In this document: positions 1 to 8,307 of the stretch, one piece after another | How positions within the stretch are numbered: the first letter of the stretch is position 1 | Layout: the number at the start of each line of letters is the position of its first letter | Source: Agromyces terreus | GTDB taxonomy: Bacteria; Actinomycetota; Actinomycetes; Actinomycetales; Microbacteriaceae | Direction of reading: 5' to 3' | DNA length: 64,000 bases | Assembly: GCF_009749465.1 (NCBI RefSeq) | Contig: NZ_WBIS01000001.1 | Coordinates: 1,054,001 to 1,118,000, forward strand | Notes under the pieces: generated by a model | Databases searched by the model: none | Told to the model about the DNA's origin: nothing | The model's input: only the letters and a program-made list of their open reading frames with translations | Made by a program: the position numbers and the translations under genes

Positions 1-991
1 CGGTCACGGAAAAGCCGACGAATCCGGCGATGTTCTGCCCGAAGTCGAGCATGCGCGCACCGGACGGGGTCGTGATGAGCGTGGGCGTGAACACCTCCTG
101 CTCACGCGGCTCGACGTTGTCGGAGGCCGTCGGCACGAGCCCGGGCTTCGCCACGCGGGCCCTGCCCGCGTAGGTCGGCGCGAGGTTCGCGTCGACGATC
201 TCGCCGTCCTTGAGGTCGGCGAACCGCAGCGGGCCGTCGTTGCTCCACGCGAACGAGCCATCGGTACCCACGACCTCGCGCCGGCCGTCGGCGTAGGTGA
301 TCTCGAGTTGAGCCAGCAGCTTCGTCTGGCGGCCGAACACGTTCGTCGGGCCGTAGGCGCCGACCGATCCGCGGTACCACCCGTCCGCGAGCCGGAACTC
401 GAGCCGGTTCGCGCCCTGCTCCTCGGTCGCCAGCAGTTCGGTGACGTCGTACGTCTGATATTGCAGGCGCTTCCGGTAGTCGGTGCTGCCCGGCGCGAGC
501 CGGAACTCCCCCACCCGCTGCCCGTTCAGGTGAGCGTCGTAGACACCGCAGGCCGTGGCGTAGAGGCGTGCTCGGGCCACCGGCCCGCGCGTGCGGAATC
601 CCGTGCGGAAGCAGTCGACCGGATGCCGCGCGTGCTTCTTGAGCTTCACGTCGCCCGCGATCCAGGTCGCCGTCCAGTCCTGCGGGGCGAGCAGCCCGAG
701 CTCGAACCACGTCGACGACGGCTCGCCCGCGGCATCCGTCTCGTCCCAGAGCGTGACCGACCACTCGACGCGGTCGCGGCTCGTGAGCTCGGCGCCCTCG
801 TACGCGATGTGCGCCATGCGGTTCGAGTCGACCCTGCCGGAGTCCCACACCGTCTCGCCGTCGCGCGTCGCCTGCACACGGTAGGCGGTCTGCTCGAGGC
901 CGCCCTCGCAGTTCCACGACAGGCGCGGGCGCAGGATGCCGAGCCCGAGCGGCCGGTCGAGGTACTCGGTGCGCAGTCTCACGGCCTTCAT
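1..991 (-). CDS. alpha-L-rhamnosidase, GH78 (N-terminal part; runs off the left edge)
   Basis: The minus-strand frame starts at ATG 991 and stays open to the window edge, giving about 330 N-terminal residues. The opening region has the LRPRLSW signature of GH78 alpha-L-rhamnosidase N-terminal domains, followed by beta-rich modules that include a YDAHLNGQRVGEF stretch and SDGW/ADGWYRG-type blocks also found in the full GH78 of this window (31546-34245). The catalytic (alpha/alpha)6 barrel would lie outside. The family releases terminal alpha-L-rhamnose. The start overlaps the stop of the GH43-like gene by 4 nt (ATGA), so it is the seventh gene of the locus 1 operon. No signal peptide is seen. 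Confidence 0.85.
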   Translation of the reverse strand, partial: MKAVRLRTEYLDRPLGLGILRPRLSWNCEGGLEQTAYRVQATRDGETVWDSGRVDSNRMAHIAYEGAELTSRDRVEWSVTLWDETDAAGEPSSTWFELGLLAPQDWTATWIAGDVKLKKHARHPVDCFRTGFRTRGPVARARLYATACGVYDAHLNGQRVGEFRLAPGSTDYRKRLQYQTYDVTELLATEEQGANRLEFRLADGWYRGSVGAYGPTNVFGRQTKLLAQLEITYADGRREVVGTDGSFAWSNDGPLRFADLKDGEIVDANLAPTYAGRARVAKPGLVPTASDNVEPREQEVFTPTLITTPSGARMLDFGQNIAGFVGFSVT

Positions 992-2154
992 GCGTAGTCC
1001 TCCGGGCTCCACTCGTCGAGCCACTCGATGGTCGGGATGTCGCCGTCGAAGCGGATCGGCAGCCACACGTAGTCGGCGATCGCCGTGTTCTCGCCGCTGG
1101 CGAGCGACATGACGGCCGCGAGGTTCTCGGCGCCGGGCGGGCGAGGGGCGCCCTGCATGCGTGCGGCGATCGCGTCGAACACGTTCGGCAGGTCGTCGGG
1201 GAGCTCGGGCAGCCAGCGGTCGGCGAGCGCGATGTAGAGGTCCTGCTTGCCGGGGTGCTTGAAGACCGAGCTGATCTGCGACCGGTACGACGTGCGCGTC
1301 TCGTCGCCGGGGTGGGCGTCGCCGAGCACGGTCCACGGCCCGTGCATCCCGTCGGCGCTCGCGAACTCCGACGGGTTGGGGAAGTACCCGGTCGTGCTCG
1401 AGGTCACGAGGTAATGCCGGCCGTCGCGCGTGAAGTGCGCGGGGGCCTCGCGGTTGAACGGCGGCCCGGAGTGGTGGAAGTGCACGCTGTGCTGCCCCGA
1501 GACATCCGTGTAGTCGTCGGTGAGCTCGGCGACGACGACGTCGGTGTGCACCTTCTCGAAGACGTAGTACGCGGTGCCGTCGGCCGGGTCGACCGTGAGG
1601 TCGAAGTCGCCGGCGTCCATGCCGAGGGGGCGCAGGCCCGTGCGCACGATCTCGTAGGGGCCGAGCAGGTCGTCGGCGACGAGCACGGTGGAGGCCTGGG
1701 TCGCCTGCTCGTCTTCGCCCATGATCTTCAGCCAGCAGACGTACTTGCCCGTCGCTTCGTTGAAGAGGATGTGCGGGCGGTCCATCTTCTGCGCCGGATG
1801 CAGCGGCGACGCCGGGTCGTCGAGCACGGGCGGGATGATCAGCCCGCGGTCGTCCCAGTTCACGAGGTCGGTCGAGGTGTACGCGCGCACGCCCCAGTGC
1901 CAGTTGCCGCTGCCGGGGGTCGTGTGCTCCTTGTTCTCGCCGTACCAGACGAAGGTGCCGTCGGGCAGAGTGAAGATCGAGCCGCCGTGCGCCTGGATGC
2001 GTTCGCCCTTGGTGTCGAGCCAGACTTGCCCGGGCCGGATCGCGGTCTGCCGCTCGGTCTGCTCTGCCTGGTCGGCCTGCACGGTCTGCTCGGTCTGCTC
2101 GGTCGGTGCGGTCTGCTGTTCGTTCGTCATCTCGGCGTCTCCTCGCTCGGTCAT
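988..2154 (-). CDS. GH43-like glycosidase (beta-propeller type)
   Basis: The 388-residue product has a five-bladed-propeller style sequence: AHGGSIFTLPDGTFVWYGE near residue 55, RPHILFNEATGKYVCW near 125, GPYEIVRTG, and DAGDFDLTVD near 180. This is the pattern of GH43-type arabinosidase/xylosidase-like proteins, often annotated family 43 glycosylhydrolase. The exact substrate cannot be read. The N-terminus (residues about 14-37) is a low-complexity run of TEQ/TVQ/ADQ units encoded by short DNA repeats; the fold starts after it. An internal ATG at residue 9 is an alternative start. It overlaps GH3 upstream and GH78 downstream by 4 nt each, which implies tight translational coupling. Confidence 0.75.
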   Translation of the reverse strand: MTERGDAEMTNEQQTAPTEQTEQTVQADQAEQTERQTAIRPGQVWLDTKGERIQAHGGSIFTLPDGTFVWYGENKEHTTPGSGNWHWGVRAYTSTDLVNWDDRGLIIPPVLDDPASPLHPAQKMDRPHILFNEATGKYVCWLKIMGEDEQATQASTVLVADDLLGPYEIVRTGLRPLGMDAGDFDLTVDPADGTAYYVFEKVHTDVVVAELTDDYTDVSGQHSVHFHHSGPPFNREAPAHFTRDGRHYLVTSSTTGYFPNPSEFASADGMHGPWTVLGDAHPGDETRTSYRSQISSVFKHPGKQDLYIALADRWLPELPDDLPNVFDAIAARMQGAPRPPGAENLAAVMSLASGENTAIADYVWLPIRFDGDIPTIEWLDEWSPEDYA

Positions 2155-4451
2155 CGGGGGTCGGATGCCGCGGCGACCGTCAGCACGGCGGCGAGGTCGG
2201 CCGTCGAGCTGCCGCCGACCCAGACGTCGAGCGTGGTGGGGTCCTGCACCCAGTCGCGGGTCGCCGCGCTCCAGTAGCGGAGCTCGGCGGGGCCGAGGTC
2301 GAAGGTGACAGTGCGGGTCTCTCCTGCGGCGAGGGTGACGCGTTCGAAGCCCTTGAGTTCGCGCACTGGACGCGAGGAGGTGCCGTACCGCTGGTGGATG
2401 TAGAGCTGCACGACCTCGTCGGCCTCGCGGCCGGACGTGTTCGTGACGTCGACGGACACGGTCGCGGTCTCGCCGACGGCGATCTCGTCGCGGTCGAGGC
2501 GCAGTGCGTCGTAGGCGAAGCTCGCGTAGCTCAGGCCGTGGCCGAAGGGATAGAGCGGGGTGGACTCCTCGTCCCAGTAGCGCTTGCCCTGGTTCTGGGG
2601 CTCGAACGTGCGCAGGTGCGTGTATACCATCGGCACCTGGCCGACGTGGCGGGGCCAGGTGAAGGGCAGGCGCCCGGCGGGCGAGGTGTCGCCGAAGAGC
2701 ACGGCCGCGACGGCGTCACCACCGCGGGTGCCCGGGTACCAGGCCTGCAGGATGGCCGGCACGTTCGCGTCGGCCCAGCGCAGGTCGAGGGGGCGCCCAG
2801 ACATCACGACGAGCACGACCGGGGTGCCGGTCGCGGCGATGCGCTGGAGCTGCTCGAGCTGCCGGCCCGGCAGGTCGAGCGACGAGCGCGACGCGTTCTC
2901 GCCGATCTGGTTCTGACGCTCGCCCACGACGACCACGGCCACGTCGGCCTCGGCCGCGACGGCCACGGCGCGCTCGATCTCGGCGTCGTCATCGTAGTCG
3001 GCCGGCGTGTTCACGACGGTCGGGTCCTGCCGGTCGAACATCGACGGGAACACGCGCGAAGGGATGCCGGCGCCGGCCGCATGCTCGACCCGCGCCGAGT
3101 CGCCGACCCGGGCCCGAATGCCCTCGACGATGCTCACCGTCTCGGCGGTGTCGTGCACGAACACCCACGGACCGAGCGTGTCGCGCTTGCTGTCGGCGAG
3201 CTGTCCGATGACGGCAATCGAGCCGAGCCCGGCCGCGTCCAGCGGTAGCGCCGCGGCCTCGTTCTTCAGCAGCACGGCGGTCTGCTCGGCGGCGGACTGC
3301 GCCAGGTCGCGATGCGACGGCGCGTCGAGCACGGCCTCCACGGCGCCTTCCTCGACGTACGGCCGCTCGAAGAGGCCGAGGCGGAACTTGGCCTCGAGCA
3401 CGCGTCGCACGGCGGCGTCGAGCACGGCCTCGTCGACGAGCCCCTGCGCGACGGCATCCGGCAGGGTGCCGAAGGCCGGGTCGAACATGCACATCTCCAT
3501 GTCGAGGCCCGACGAGGCGGCGCGAGCCGCGGCATCCGTCGCCGACGCCGCGAAGTGCTGGGTCTCGAGCGACTTGACCGCGTTCGCATCGGAGACCACG
3601 AACCCGTCGAACCCCATCTCATCGCGCAGCACCCGGGTGAGCAGCCACGGGTTGCCGCTGGCGGGCACGCCGTTGAGGTCCATGTAGGCGCTCATGACGG
3701 TCGCGGCGCCCGCGTCGATCGCAGCCTGGAACGGCGGGAGGTAGACGTTGCGGAGTTCGGAGTCGGAGATCTCGGCGTCGTCGTAGTCGCGGCCGCCGCG
3801 CGCGGCCCCGTAGCCCGCGAAGTGCTTGGGCGTGGCGAGCACGCGCTCGGGCCCGAGGTCGCCCTGGAAGCCGCGCACCTGCGCGGCCGCGACCGTCGAG
3901 CCGAGGTACGGGTCTTCGCCCGCCCCCTCGATGATGCGGCCCCAGCGCGGGTCGCGGGCGACGTCGATCATGGGCGCGAAGCTCCAGTGGATGCCGAGCG
4001 CGCGGGCCTCCCGGGCGGCGACCGCCTGCGCGGCCTCGATCGACGCCGGGTTCCACGACGCGGCCTGCGCGATCGGCACCGGGAAGATCGTGCGGAGCCC
4101 ATGGATCACGTCGAACCCGAAGATCAGCGGGATGCCGTGCTGAGTCTGCTCGACCGCCAGGCGCTGCAGCCGGTTCGCCGTCGCCGCGTTCGTGACGAAC
4201 AGCGCCGAGCCGGCCGTGCCGTTCGCGATCGCGGCCTCGACCATCTGCGGCTGGCGGATGAACGCCTGGTGCTCGGGCGGCACCGAATCGATGTCGAAGT
4301 CGGCGGGCAGTTCGCCGGCCGAGCCGAAGTAGAAGTACTGGGTCAGCTGCCCGGCCTTCTCCTCGAGGCTGAGGCGCGAGAGCAGGTCGTCGACGCGCTC
4401 GGCCACGGGCAGCGTGGCATCGCGGTAGGGGAGGGTGGCGATGTCGGTCAT
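2151..4451 (-). CDS. GH3 beta-glucosidase/beta-xylosidase-like
   Basis: The 766-residue protein has the usual GH3 layout. The N-terminal TIM barrel carries the conserved ATPKHFAGYG near residue 207 and the nucleophile region GFDGFVVSDAN with Asp at about 288. An alpha/beta sandwich follows, with VVVVGERQNQIGENASRSSL, and then a C-terminal fibronectin III-like domain ending in ELRYWSAATRDWV. GH3 enzymes remove terminal beta-linked glucose or xylose. No signal peptide is visible, so it is probably cytoplasmic. It overlaps the downstream GH43-like gene by ATGA and lies 84 nt after the Gfo/Idh gene. Full family length suggests an intact enzyme. Galactoside, glucoside or xyloside specificity is not determinable here. 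Confidence 0.9.
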   Translation of the reverse strand: MTDIATLPYRDATLPVAERVDDLLSRLSLEEKAGQLTQYFYFGSAGELPADFDIDSVPPEHQAFIRQPQMVEAAIANGTAGSALFVTNAATANRLQRLAVEQTQHGIPLIFGFDVIHGLRTIFPVPIAQAASWNPASIEAAQAVAAREARALGIHWSFAPMIDVARDPRWGRIIEGAGEDPYLGSTVAAAQVRGFQGDLGPERVLATPKHFAGYGAARGGRDYDDAEISDSELRNVYLPPFQAAIDAGAATVMSAYMDLNGVPASGNPWLLTRVLRDEMGFDGFVVSDANAVKSLETQHFAASATDAAARAASSGLDMEMCMFDPAFGTLPDAVAQGLVDEAVLDAAVRRVLEAKFRLGLFERPYVEEGAVEAVLDAPSHRDLAQSAAEQTAVLLKNEAAALPLDAAGLGSIAVIGQLADSKRDTLGPWVFVHDTAETVSIVEGIRARVGDSARVEHAAGAGIPSRVFPSMFDRQDPTVVNTPADYDDDAEIERAVAVAAEADVAVVVVGERQNQIGENASRSSLDLPGRQLEQLQRIAATGTPVVLVVMSGRPLDLRWADANVPAILQAWYPGTRGGDAVAAVLFGDTSPAGRLPFTWPRHVGQVPMVYTHLRTFEPQNQGKRYWDEESTPLYPFGHGLSYASFAYDALRLDRDEIAVGETATVSVDVTNTSGREADEVVQLYIHQRYGTSSRPVRELKGFERVTLAAGETRTVTFDLGPAELRYWSAATRDWVQDPTTLDVWVGGSSTADLAAVLTVAAASDPR

Positions 4452-4535
4452 GGTCTCGGTTCTCTCGTTCGTCGTCGGTCGGGGCGGAGTGGGTGCGCGT
4501 CGGCGGATCTGCGTCAGTGCGACTGCGTCGGCGCG

Positions 4536-5516
4536 TCAGCGGATCTGCGCGAAGATCTCGTCGATCGTGCGGAACACGGCGAGCGTGTCGGCTGCGGTGT
4601 GCACGGGGTGCTCGGTCGTGCCCTCCGCGATGGCGGCGATGACCGCGCGCAGCATCGGCACGTAGCCGCTGCCCTCGCGCGGGAACTCGACGAGGTCGGG
4701 CGTCCGGAAGATCTGGCGCATGCCGCCGGCGTGCACCTCGAGGTCGGTGGTCGCCCAGAACGGCGGCGTCAACGTGAGCCACCCCGTCGGCCCGCCGACG
4801 GACGCCGTGAGCTCGGCGAACTCCGACATCGAGCTCGCGCACTGGGCGTACCGCCCGTCGGCGTACTCGAGCGTGAAGTGCTCGGCGACGTCGAGCCCGT
4901 CGTCGCGCACCGTTCCGGCGGCGTGCACCGAGACCGGCTCGCCGAACACCGAGTGGGCGAGCGTGATCGGGTAGATGCCCTGGTCGAGCAGGGCGCCGCC
5001 GCTGCGTGCGACATCCCACTTGCTGCTCGCGCCGTCGGTGTTCGGGAACGGGATGCCGAAGGTCGCCCGCAGGTTGCGGGGCTCGCCGATCGTGCCGTTC
5101 GCGAGCTCCTCTTGTAGGCGGACGAAGACGGGACTGAACTTCATCCACATGGCCTCCATGAGGAAGAGGCCCCGCTCCGCGGCGAGCGCGAACAGGTCGG
5201 CCGCCTCGGCGGCGTTCATCGTCATGGGCTTCTCGACGAGCACGTGCTTGCCGGCGAGCAGTGCCGCACGGGTCATCGCGTGGTGCGTCGCGAACGGGGT
5301 CGCCAGGTAGATCGCGTCGATCCCGGGGTCGGCGAGCACCGCGTCGTAGTCGCCCGTGGAGGCCGGGATGCCGAACTCCTCGGCGAACGCCGCCGCCTTC
5401 GCGGCGTCGCGGCTCTGCACGACGACGACCTCGGCGCCCCCGCAGGACTGCAGGTCGGGCACGACGCTGCGCGAGATCGTGCCGGCGCCGATCGCGGCCC
5501 AGCGCTGCACGGTCAT
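4536..5516 (-). CDS. Gfo/Idh/MocA-family NAD(P)-dependent sugar oxidoreductase
   Basis: The 326-residue protein starts at ATG 5516, chosen because it overlaps the GH1 stop as ATGA; the open frame further upstream is antisense-like GC noise. The Rossmann start is AAIGAGTISRSVVPDLQ, followed by the dinucleotide-domain signature HVLVEKPMTMN with the catalytic-type Lys at about 96, and then MEAMWMKFSP, a motif shared with dimeric dihydrodiol/D-xylose dehydrogenase-like members. The family oxidises or reduces sugar hydroxyls with NAD(P). A paralogue with the same motifs lies at 14881-15891. Placement between two glucosidase genes points to action on a released sugar or on the glycoside itself. Confidence 0.85.
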   Translation of the reverse strand: MTVQRWAAIGAGTISRSVVPDLQSCGGAEVVVVQSRDAAKAAAFAEEFGIPASTGDYDAVLADPGIDAIYLATPFATHHAMTRAALLAGKHVLVEKPMTMNAAEAADLFALAAERGLFLMEAMWMKFSPVFVRLQEELANGTIGEPRNLRATFGIPFPNTDGASSKWDVARSGGALLDQGIYPITLAHSVFGEPVSVHAAGTVRDDGLDVAEHFTLEYADGRYAQCASSMSEFAELTASVGGPTGWLTLTPPFWATTDLEVHAGGMRQIFRTPDLVEFPREGSGYVPMLRAVIAAIAEGTTEHPVHTAADTLAVFRTIDEIFAQIR

Positions 5517-6748
5517 GACCGCTCCGCCAGGTCGGCCCCGTTGCTGCTGGCGATGCCGCCGAGCCACGCGAGGCTGGGCTTCGGCGTGCGGACGAAGGTC
5601 GTGCGGTCGGCCGCGATCAGCCCGAAGGTCGGTCCCCAGTGGCCCCACTCGTAGTTGTCGAGCAGCGACCAGTGCAGGTAGCCGCGCACGTCGACACCGT
5701 CGGCGATCGCGTCGGCGAGGCCCTCGAGGGCGGCGGTCGTGTAGGCGATCCGACGCGCGTCGTCGGCGGTCGCGATGCCGTTCTCGGTGACGAGCACCGG
5801 CAGTCCGGTGACCTCCGCGGCGTAGCGCACGGCGATGCCGAGTGCGTCGGGGCGGTAGGCGGTGCCGACGAGCGTGTTGTCGGGGTGCGGCGGGTGCGGG
5901 ACGAGCCCGTTCCCGTCGACCTCCTGGGTCGAGTACGACTGCACGCCGACGAAGTCGTCGCCCGCGGATGCCTCGAGGTAGAGGTCCTCGTAGTCGCGGC
6001 GCACCTGGGCGAGCTTCGCCGCGTGCTCCGGCTCCGCCCAGAAGGCGCCGTTCGCGATCGACCAGCCGACCTTGGCCGTCGTGCGCTCGCGCAGGACGGC
6101 GCGCGCCGCGCGGTGAGCGGCGATGAACGGCGCGGCGTACTCGGGCTTCGGCACGGGCAGGTTCTGCGCGATCGCGTCGCGCGACGGCTCGGCGCCGTCG
6201 GAACCGACGGTCGGGCTCTGCCACTCCGACATCTGTCCGGCACGCGCCGCCTCCTGGAGCATGACCATCATCGCCATCATGTTCGGCTCGTTGATCGTGA
6301 CGATCCACTCGACCCCGTCGAGGATGTCGGTCACCCGGGCCACGTAGGCGGCGAACCGCTCCGCCGACTCGGGCGCCGACCATCCGCCCGCCTCGGCGAA
6401 CCAGCGCGGCACGCTGAAGTGGTTGAGCGTGACGACCGGCGTCACGCCCGCGTCGAGGCACGCGTCGATCATGCGACGGTAGTGCGCGAGCTCCGCGTTC
6501 GAGAACTGCCCCTCGCGCGGCTCGATCCGCGCCCACTCGAGGCCGAAGCGGTAGGCGGTCAGGCCGGCGTCCGCGAGCAGGCCGATGTCCTCCGCGTATC
6601 GGTGGTAGCCGTCGACGGCGTCGCCGCTCGGCTCCATCCCGGGCATCAGGCCCTCGCGCGCCCACCAGTCGCTGTTGAGGTTGTTGCCCTCGATCTGGTG
6701 CGGGGCCGTTGCAGCGCCCCAGAGGAACGGGGTCGGGAAGCGGGTCAT
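5513..6748 (-). CDS. GH1 family beta-glycosidase (locus 1)
   Basis: The 411-residue protein starts at ATG 6748, preferred over an upstream TTG because an AAAGG lies about 10 nt before it. It is a GH1 TIM barrel: FLWGAATAPHQIEG at residues 8-21, acid/base Glu154 in TINEPN, and nucleophile Glu322 in VTENG. The C-terminus has GYLHWSLLDNYEWGHWGPTFGL and a TPKPSLAWLG tail. It hydrolyses beta-linked glucose, galactose or similar. It aligns collinearly with the locus 3 GH1 (30311-31549), with catalytic residues at the same positions, so the two look like duplicates. Its stop overlaps the Gfo/Idh start by 4 nt. Confidence 0.9.
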   Translation of the reverse strand: MTRFPTPFLWGAATAPHQIEGNNLNSDWWAREGLMPGMEPSGDAVDGYHRYAEDIGLLADAGLTAYRFGLEWARIEPREGQFSNAELAHYRRMIDACLDAGVTPVVTLNHFSVPRWFAEAGGWSAPESAERFAAYVARVTDILDGVEWIVTINEPNMMAMMVMLQEAARAGQMSEWQSPTVGSDGAEPSRDAIAQNLPVPKPEYAAPFIAAHRAARAVLRERTTAKVGWSIANGAFWAEPEHAAKLAQVRRDYEDLYLEASAGDDFVGVQSYSTQEVDGNGLVPHPPHPDNTLVGTAYRPDALGIAVRYAAEVTGLPVLVTENGIATADDARRIAYTTAALEGLADAIADGVDVRGYLHWSLLDNYEWGHWGPTFGLIAADRTTFVRTPKPSLAWLGGIASSNGADLAERS

Positions 6749-6792
6749 GCGATTCAAGCCTTTCGTATGGAGGAGAGGATCGATGCGGAGTT

Positions 6793-6843
6793 CGGATGCC
6801 GCGGGCGGCCGTCTCGTCGGGGACGGCCGCCCCGCGGCATCCG
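6793..6843 (-). promoter_or_regulatory. intercistronic hairpin between MFS and GH1 genes
   Basis: A 21-22 bp near-perfect inverted repeat lies just after the MFS stop, with arms at 6793-6813 and 6822-6843 and one bulged G. No T-run follows on the minus strand, so it is more likely an mRNA processing, stabilising or partial attenuation element than a full terminator. The arms contain the GGATGCCG word that is frequent across this window. Confidence 0.6.
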
Positions 6844-6848
6844 CTCGC

Positions 6849-8246
6849 CTACTTCGCGGTGCGCACGAAGATCATGATGATGTTGCCGCCGATGAGCGTG
6901 CACGCCGAGGCGACGATGAACAGCAGCGCGTAGTTCCGGTCGGCGCCCTCGGCCCCGATGAGCAGCAGCGGCACGGCGACGATCGGAGCGAGCGCCTGGG
7001 CGATCGACGTGGAGTAGACGTTGATGCCCACGAACCGGCCGGCATCGGTGTCGCGCTCGGGCAGCACATCGAGCACGATCGCCTGGTCGACCGCCGAGAA
7101 GACGCCGAGGCCGATGCTCGTGATGACCGAGCCGCCGATGAGCAGGCCGGCGTTCGTGCCGCCGACGGCCATGATGATCGCGCCAGCGGTGAACGCGAGA
7201 CCGGCGAGCAGCACGAAGATGCGTCGACGGCGGAGCTTGTCGGAAAGGAATCCGCCGAGCATGGCGCCGCCCGCGGTCGCGACGACGCCGGCGAGCGAAA
7301 GGATGACGATGAGCGACCCGACGTCGGCCACCTTGCCGCTGTCCGAGAGGCGGGCGGCGAAGAAGACGGTGGTGAACGTGGTCGCGAACGTGACGCCGAA
7401 ATTGAAGAACAGGCGGCCGAGCCAGTTCCACGCGAAGTCGGGGTGCTTGCGCGGGTTGAACACCATGTTGGCGAGCACCTTGCCGATGCTGAGCTTCGCG
7501 GGGGCGGGCAGGTCGACGCTGCTCGGCTCTTTCACGAGCAGCGTCCACAGCACGAAGAAGAACAGTCCGATCGCTCCGGGCACGAGGAACACGAGGTAGT
7601 CGCTGCCGATGAATGCGCTGGCGACGCCGACGCCGGCGACCGACGCGATCATCTGCACGACGCCGCTGAGGCCGGCGACCTTGCCGCGCTGCGCCTCAGG
7701 CAGGCGGTCGGCCTGCGAGAGGATCAGCGAGTTGAGGGCGGTGCCCCAGCCGAGCTGGGCGATCATCCAGCCGACGATGACGAGCGGGATCGACGGCGCC
7801 CACGCGATGAACGCGAGGCCCGCGAGCCCCACGAGCGCGCCGATCAGCGAGAACGGCCGGCGGCGGCCGAAGCGCGTGCGGGTCCGGTCGCTCCACATGC
7901 CGGTGAGCGGTGCCGAGATCGCGGCAACCGCGGCGCCGGCGCCGACGACGTACCCCAGGTACTCGACGTTGTCGGGTGCGAGCTGCTGCACGCGCAGGGC
8001 GAGCGAGAGCCCGATCGGGGCGACGAGGGCTGCGAACCCGCCGAAGGTGGCGAGGATCATCAGCCAGATGTATCCGGCGCTCACGGGCTCGCGCACGATC
8101 ATCGAGCCGGTCGCGGTCACGTCGGTGAAGACGGGCTCGCCGGGGTCGACCATCTTGCCGAGGGGACCGCCCTCGGCGTCGGCGAGCGCGGCGCCCAGCG
8201 GATCGCCGCCCGGCTGGGGGGCGCCGGTGTCGAGGTCGTTGTTCAT
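6849..8246 (-). CDS. MFS sugar/glycoside importer (locus 1)
   Basis: The 465-residue protein has a soluble N-terminal tail of about 55 residues, then about 12 hydrophobic segments. The MFS loop signature GMWSDRTRTRFGRRRPF follows TM2-3, and a second-half equivalent GGFLSDKLRRRRIFV follows TM8-type segments. ATG 8246 has AAGGAG 7 nt upstream. It closely parallels the locus 3 MFS (34298-35653), including HPDFAWNWLGR in the central loop. In place of an ABC system it probably imports the intact glycoside that the adjacent GH2, GH1, GH3, GH43 and GH78 enzymes then cleave in the cytoplasm. The substrate is inferred from neighbours only. Confidence 0.85.
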   Translation of the reverse strand: MNNDLDTGAPQPGGDPLGAALADAEGGPLGKMVDPGEPVFTDVTATGSMIVREPVSAGYIWLMILATFGGFAALVAPIGLSLALRVQQLAPDNVEYLGYVVGAGAAVAAISAPLTGMWSDRTRTRFGRRRPFSLIGALVGLAGLAFIAWAPSIPLVIVGWMIAQLGWGTALNSLILSQADRLPEAQRGKVAGLSGVVQMIASVAGVGVASAFIGSDYLVFLVPGAIGLFFFVLWTLLVKEPSSVDLPAPAKLSIGKVLANMVFNPRKHPDFAWNWLGRLFFNFGVTFATTFTTVFFAARLSDSGKVADVGSLIVILSLAGVVATAGGAMLGGFLSDKLRRRRIFVLLAGLAFTAGAIIMAVGGTNAGLLIGGSVITSIGLGVFSAVDQAIVLDVLPERDTDAGRFVGINVYSTSIAQALAPIVAVPLLLIGAEGADRNYALLFIVASACTLIGGNIIMIFVRTAK

Positions 8247-8307
8247 GGTGGGACTCCTTTGTCAGGGTGGTGCGGGGTCTGGTGTGGTGTGCTGATCCGA
8301 GCGGGCG

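Noticed and set aside
5517..6665. Upstream extension of the Gfo/Idh frame to 709 residues
   Set aside because: The extra part overlaps the GH1 gene in another frame and is Arg-rich noise; the Rossmann motif starts at 5516.
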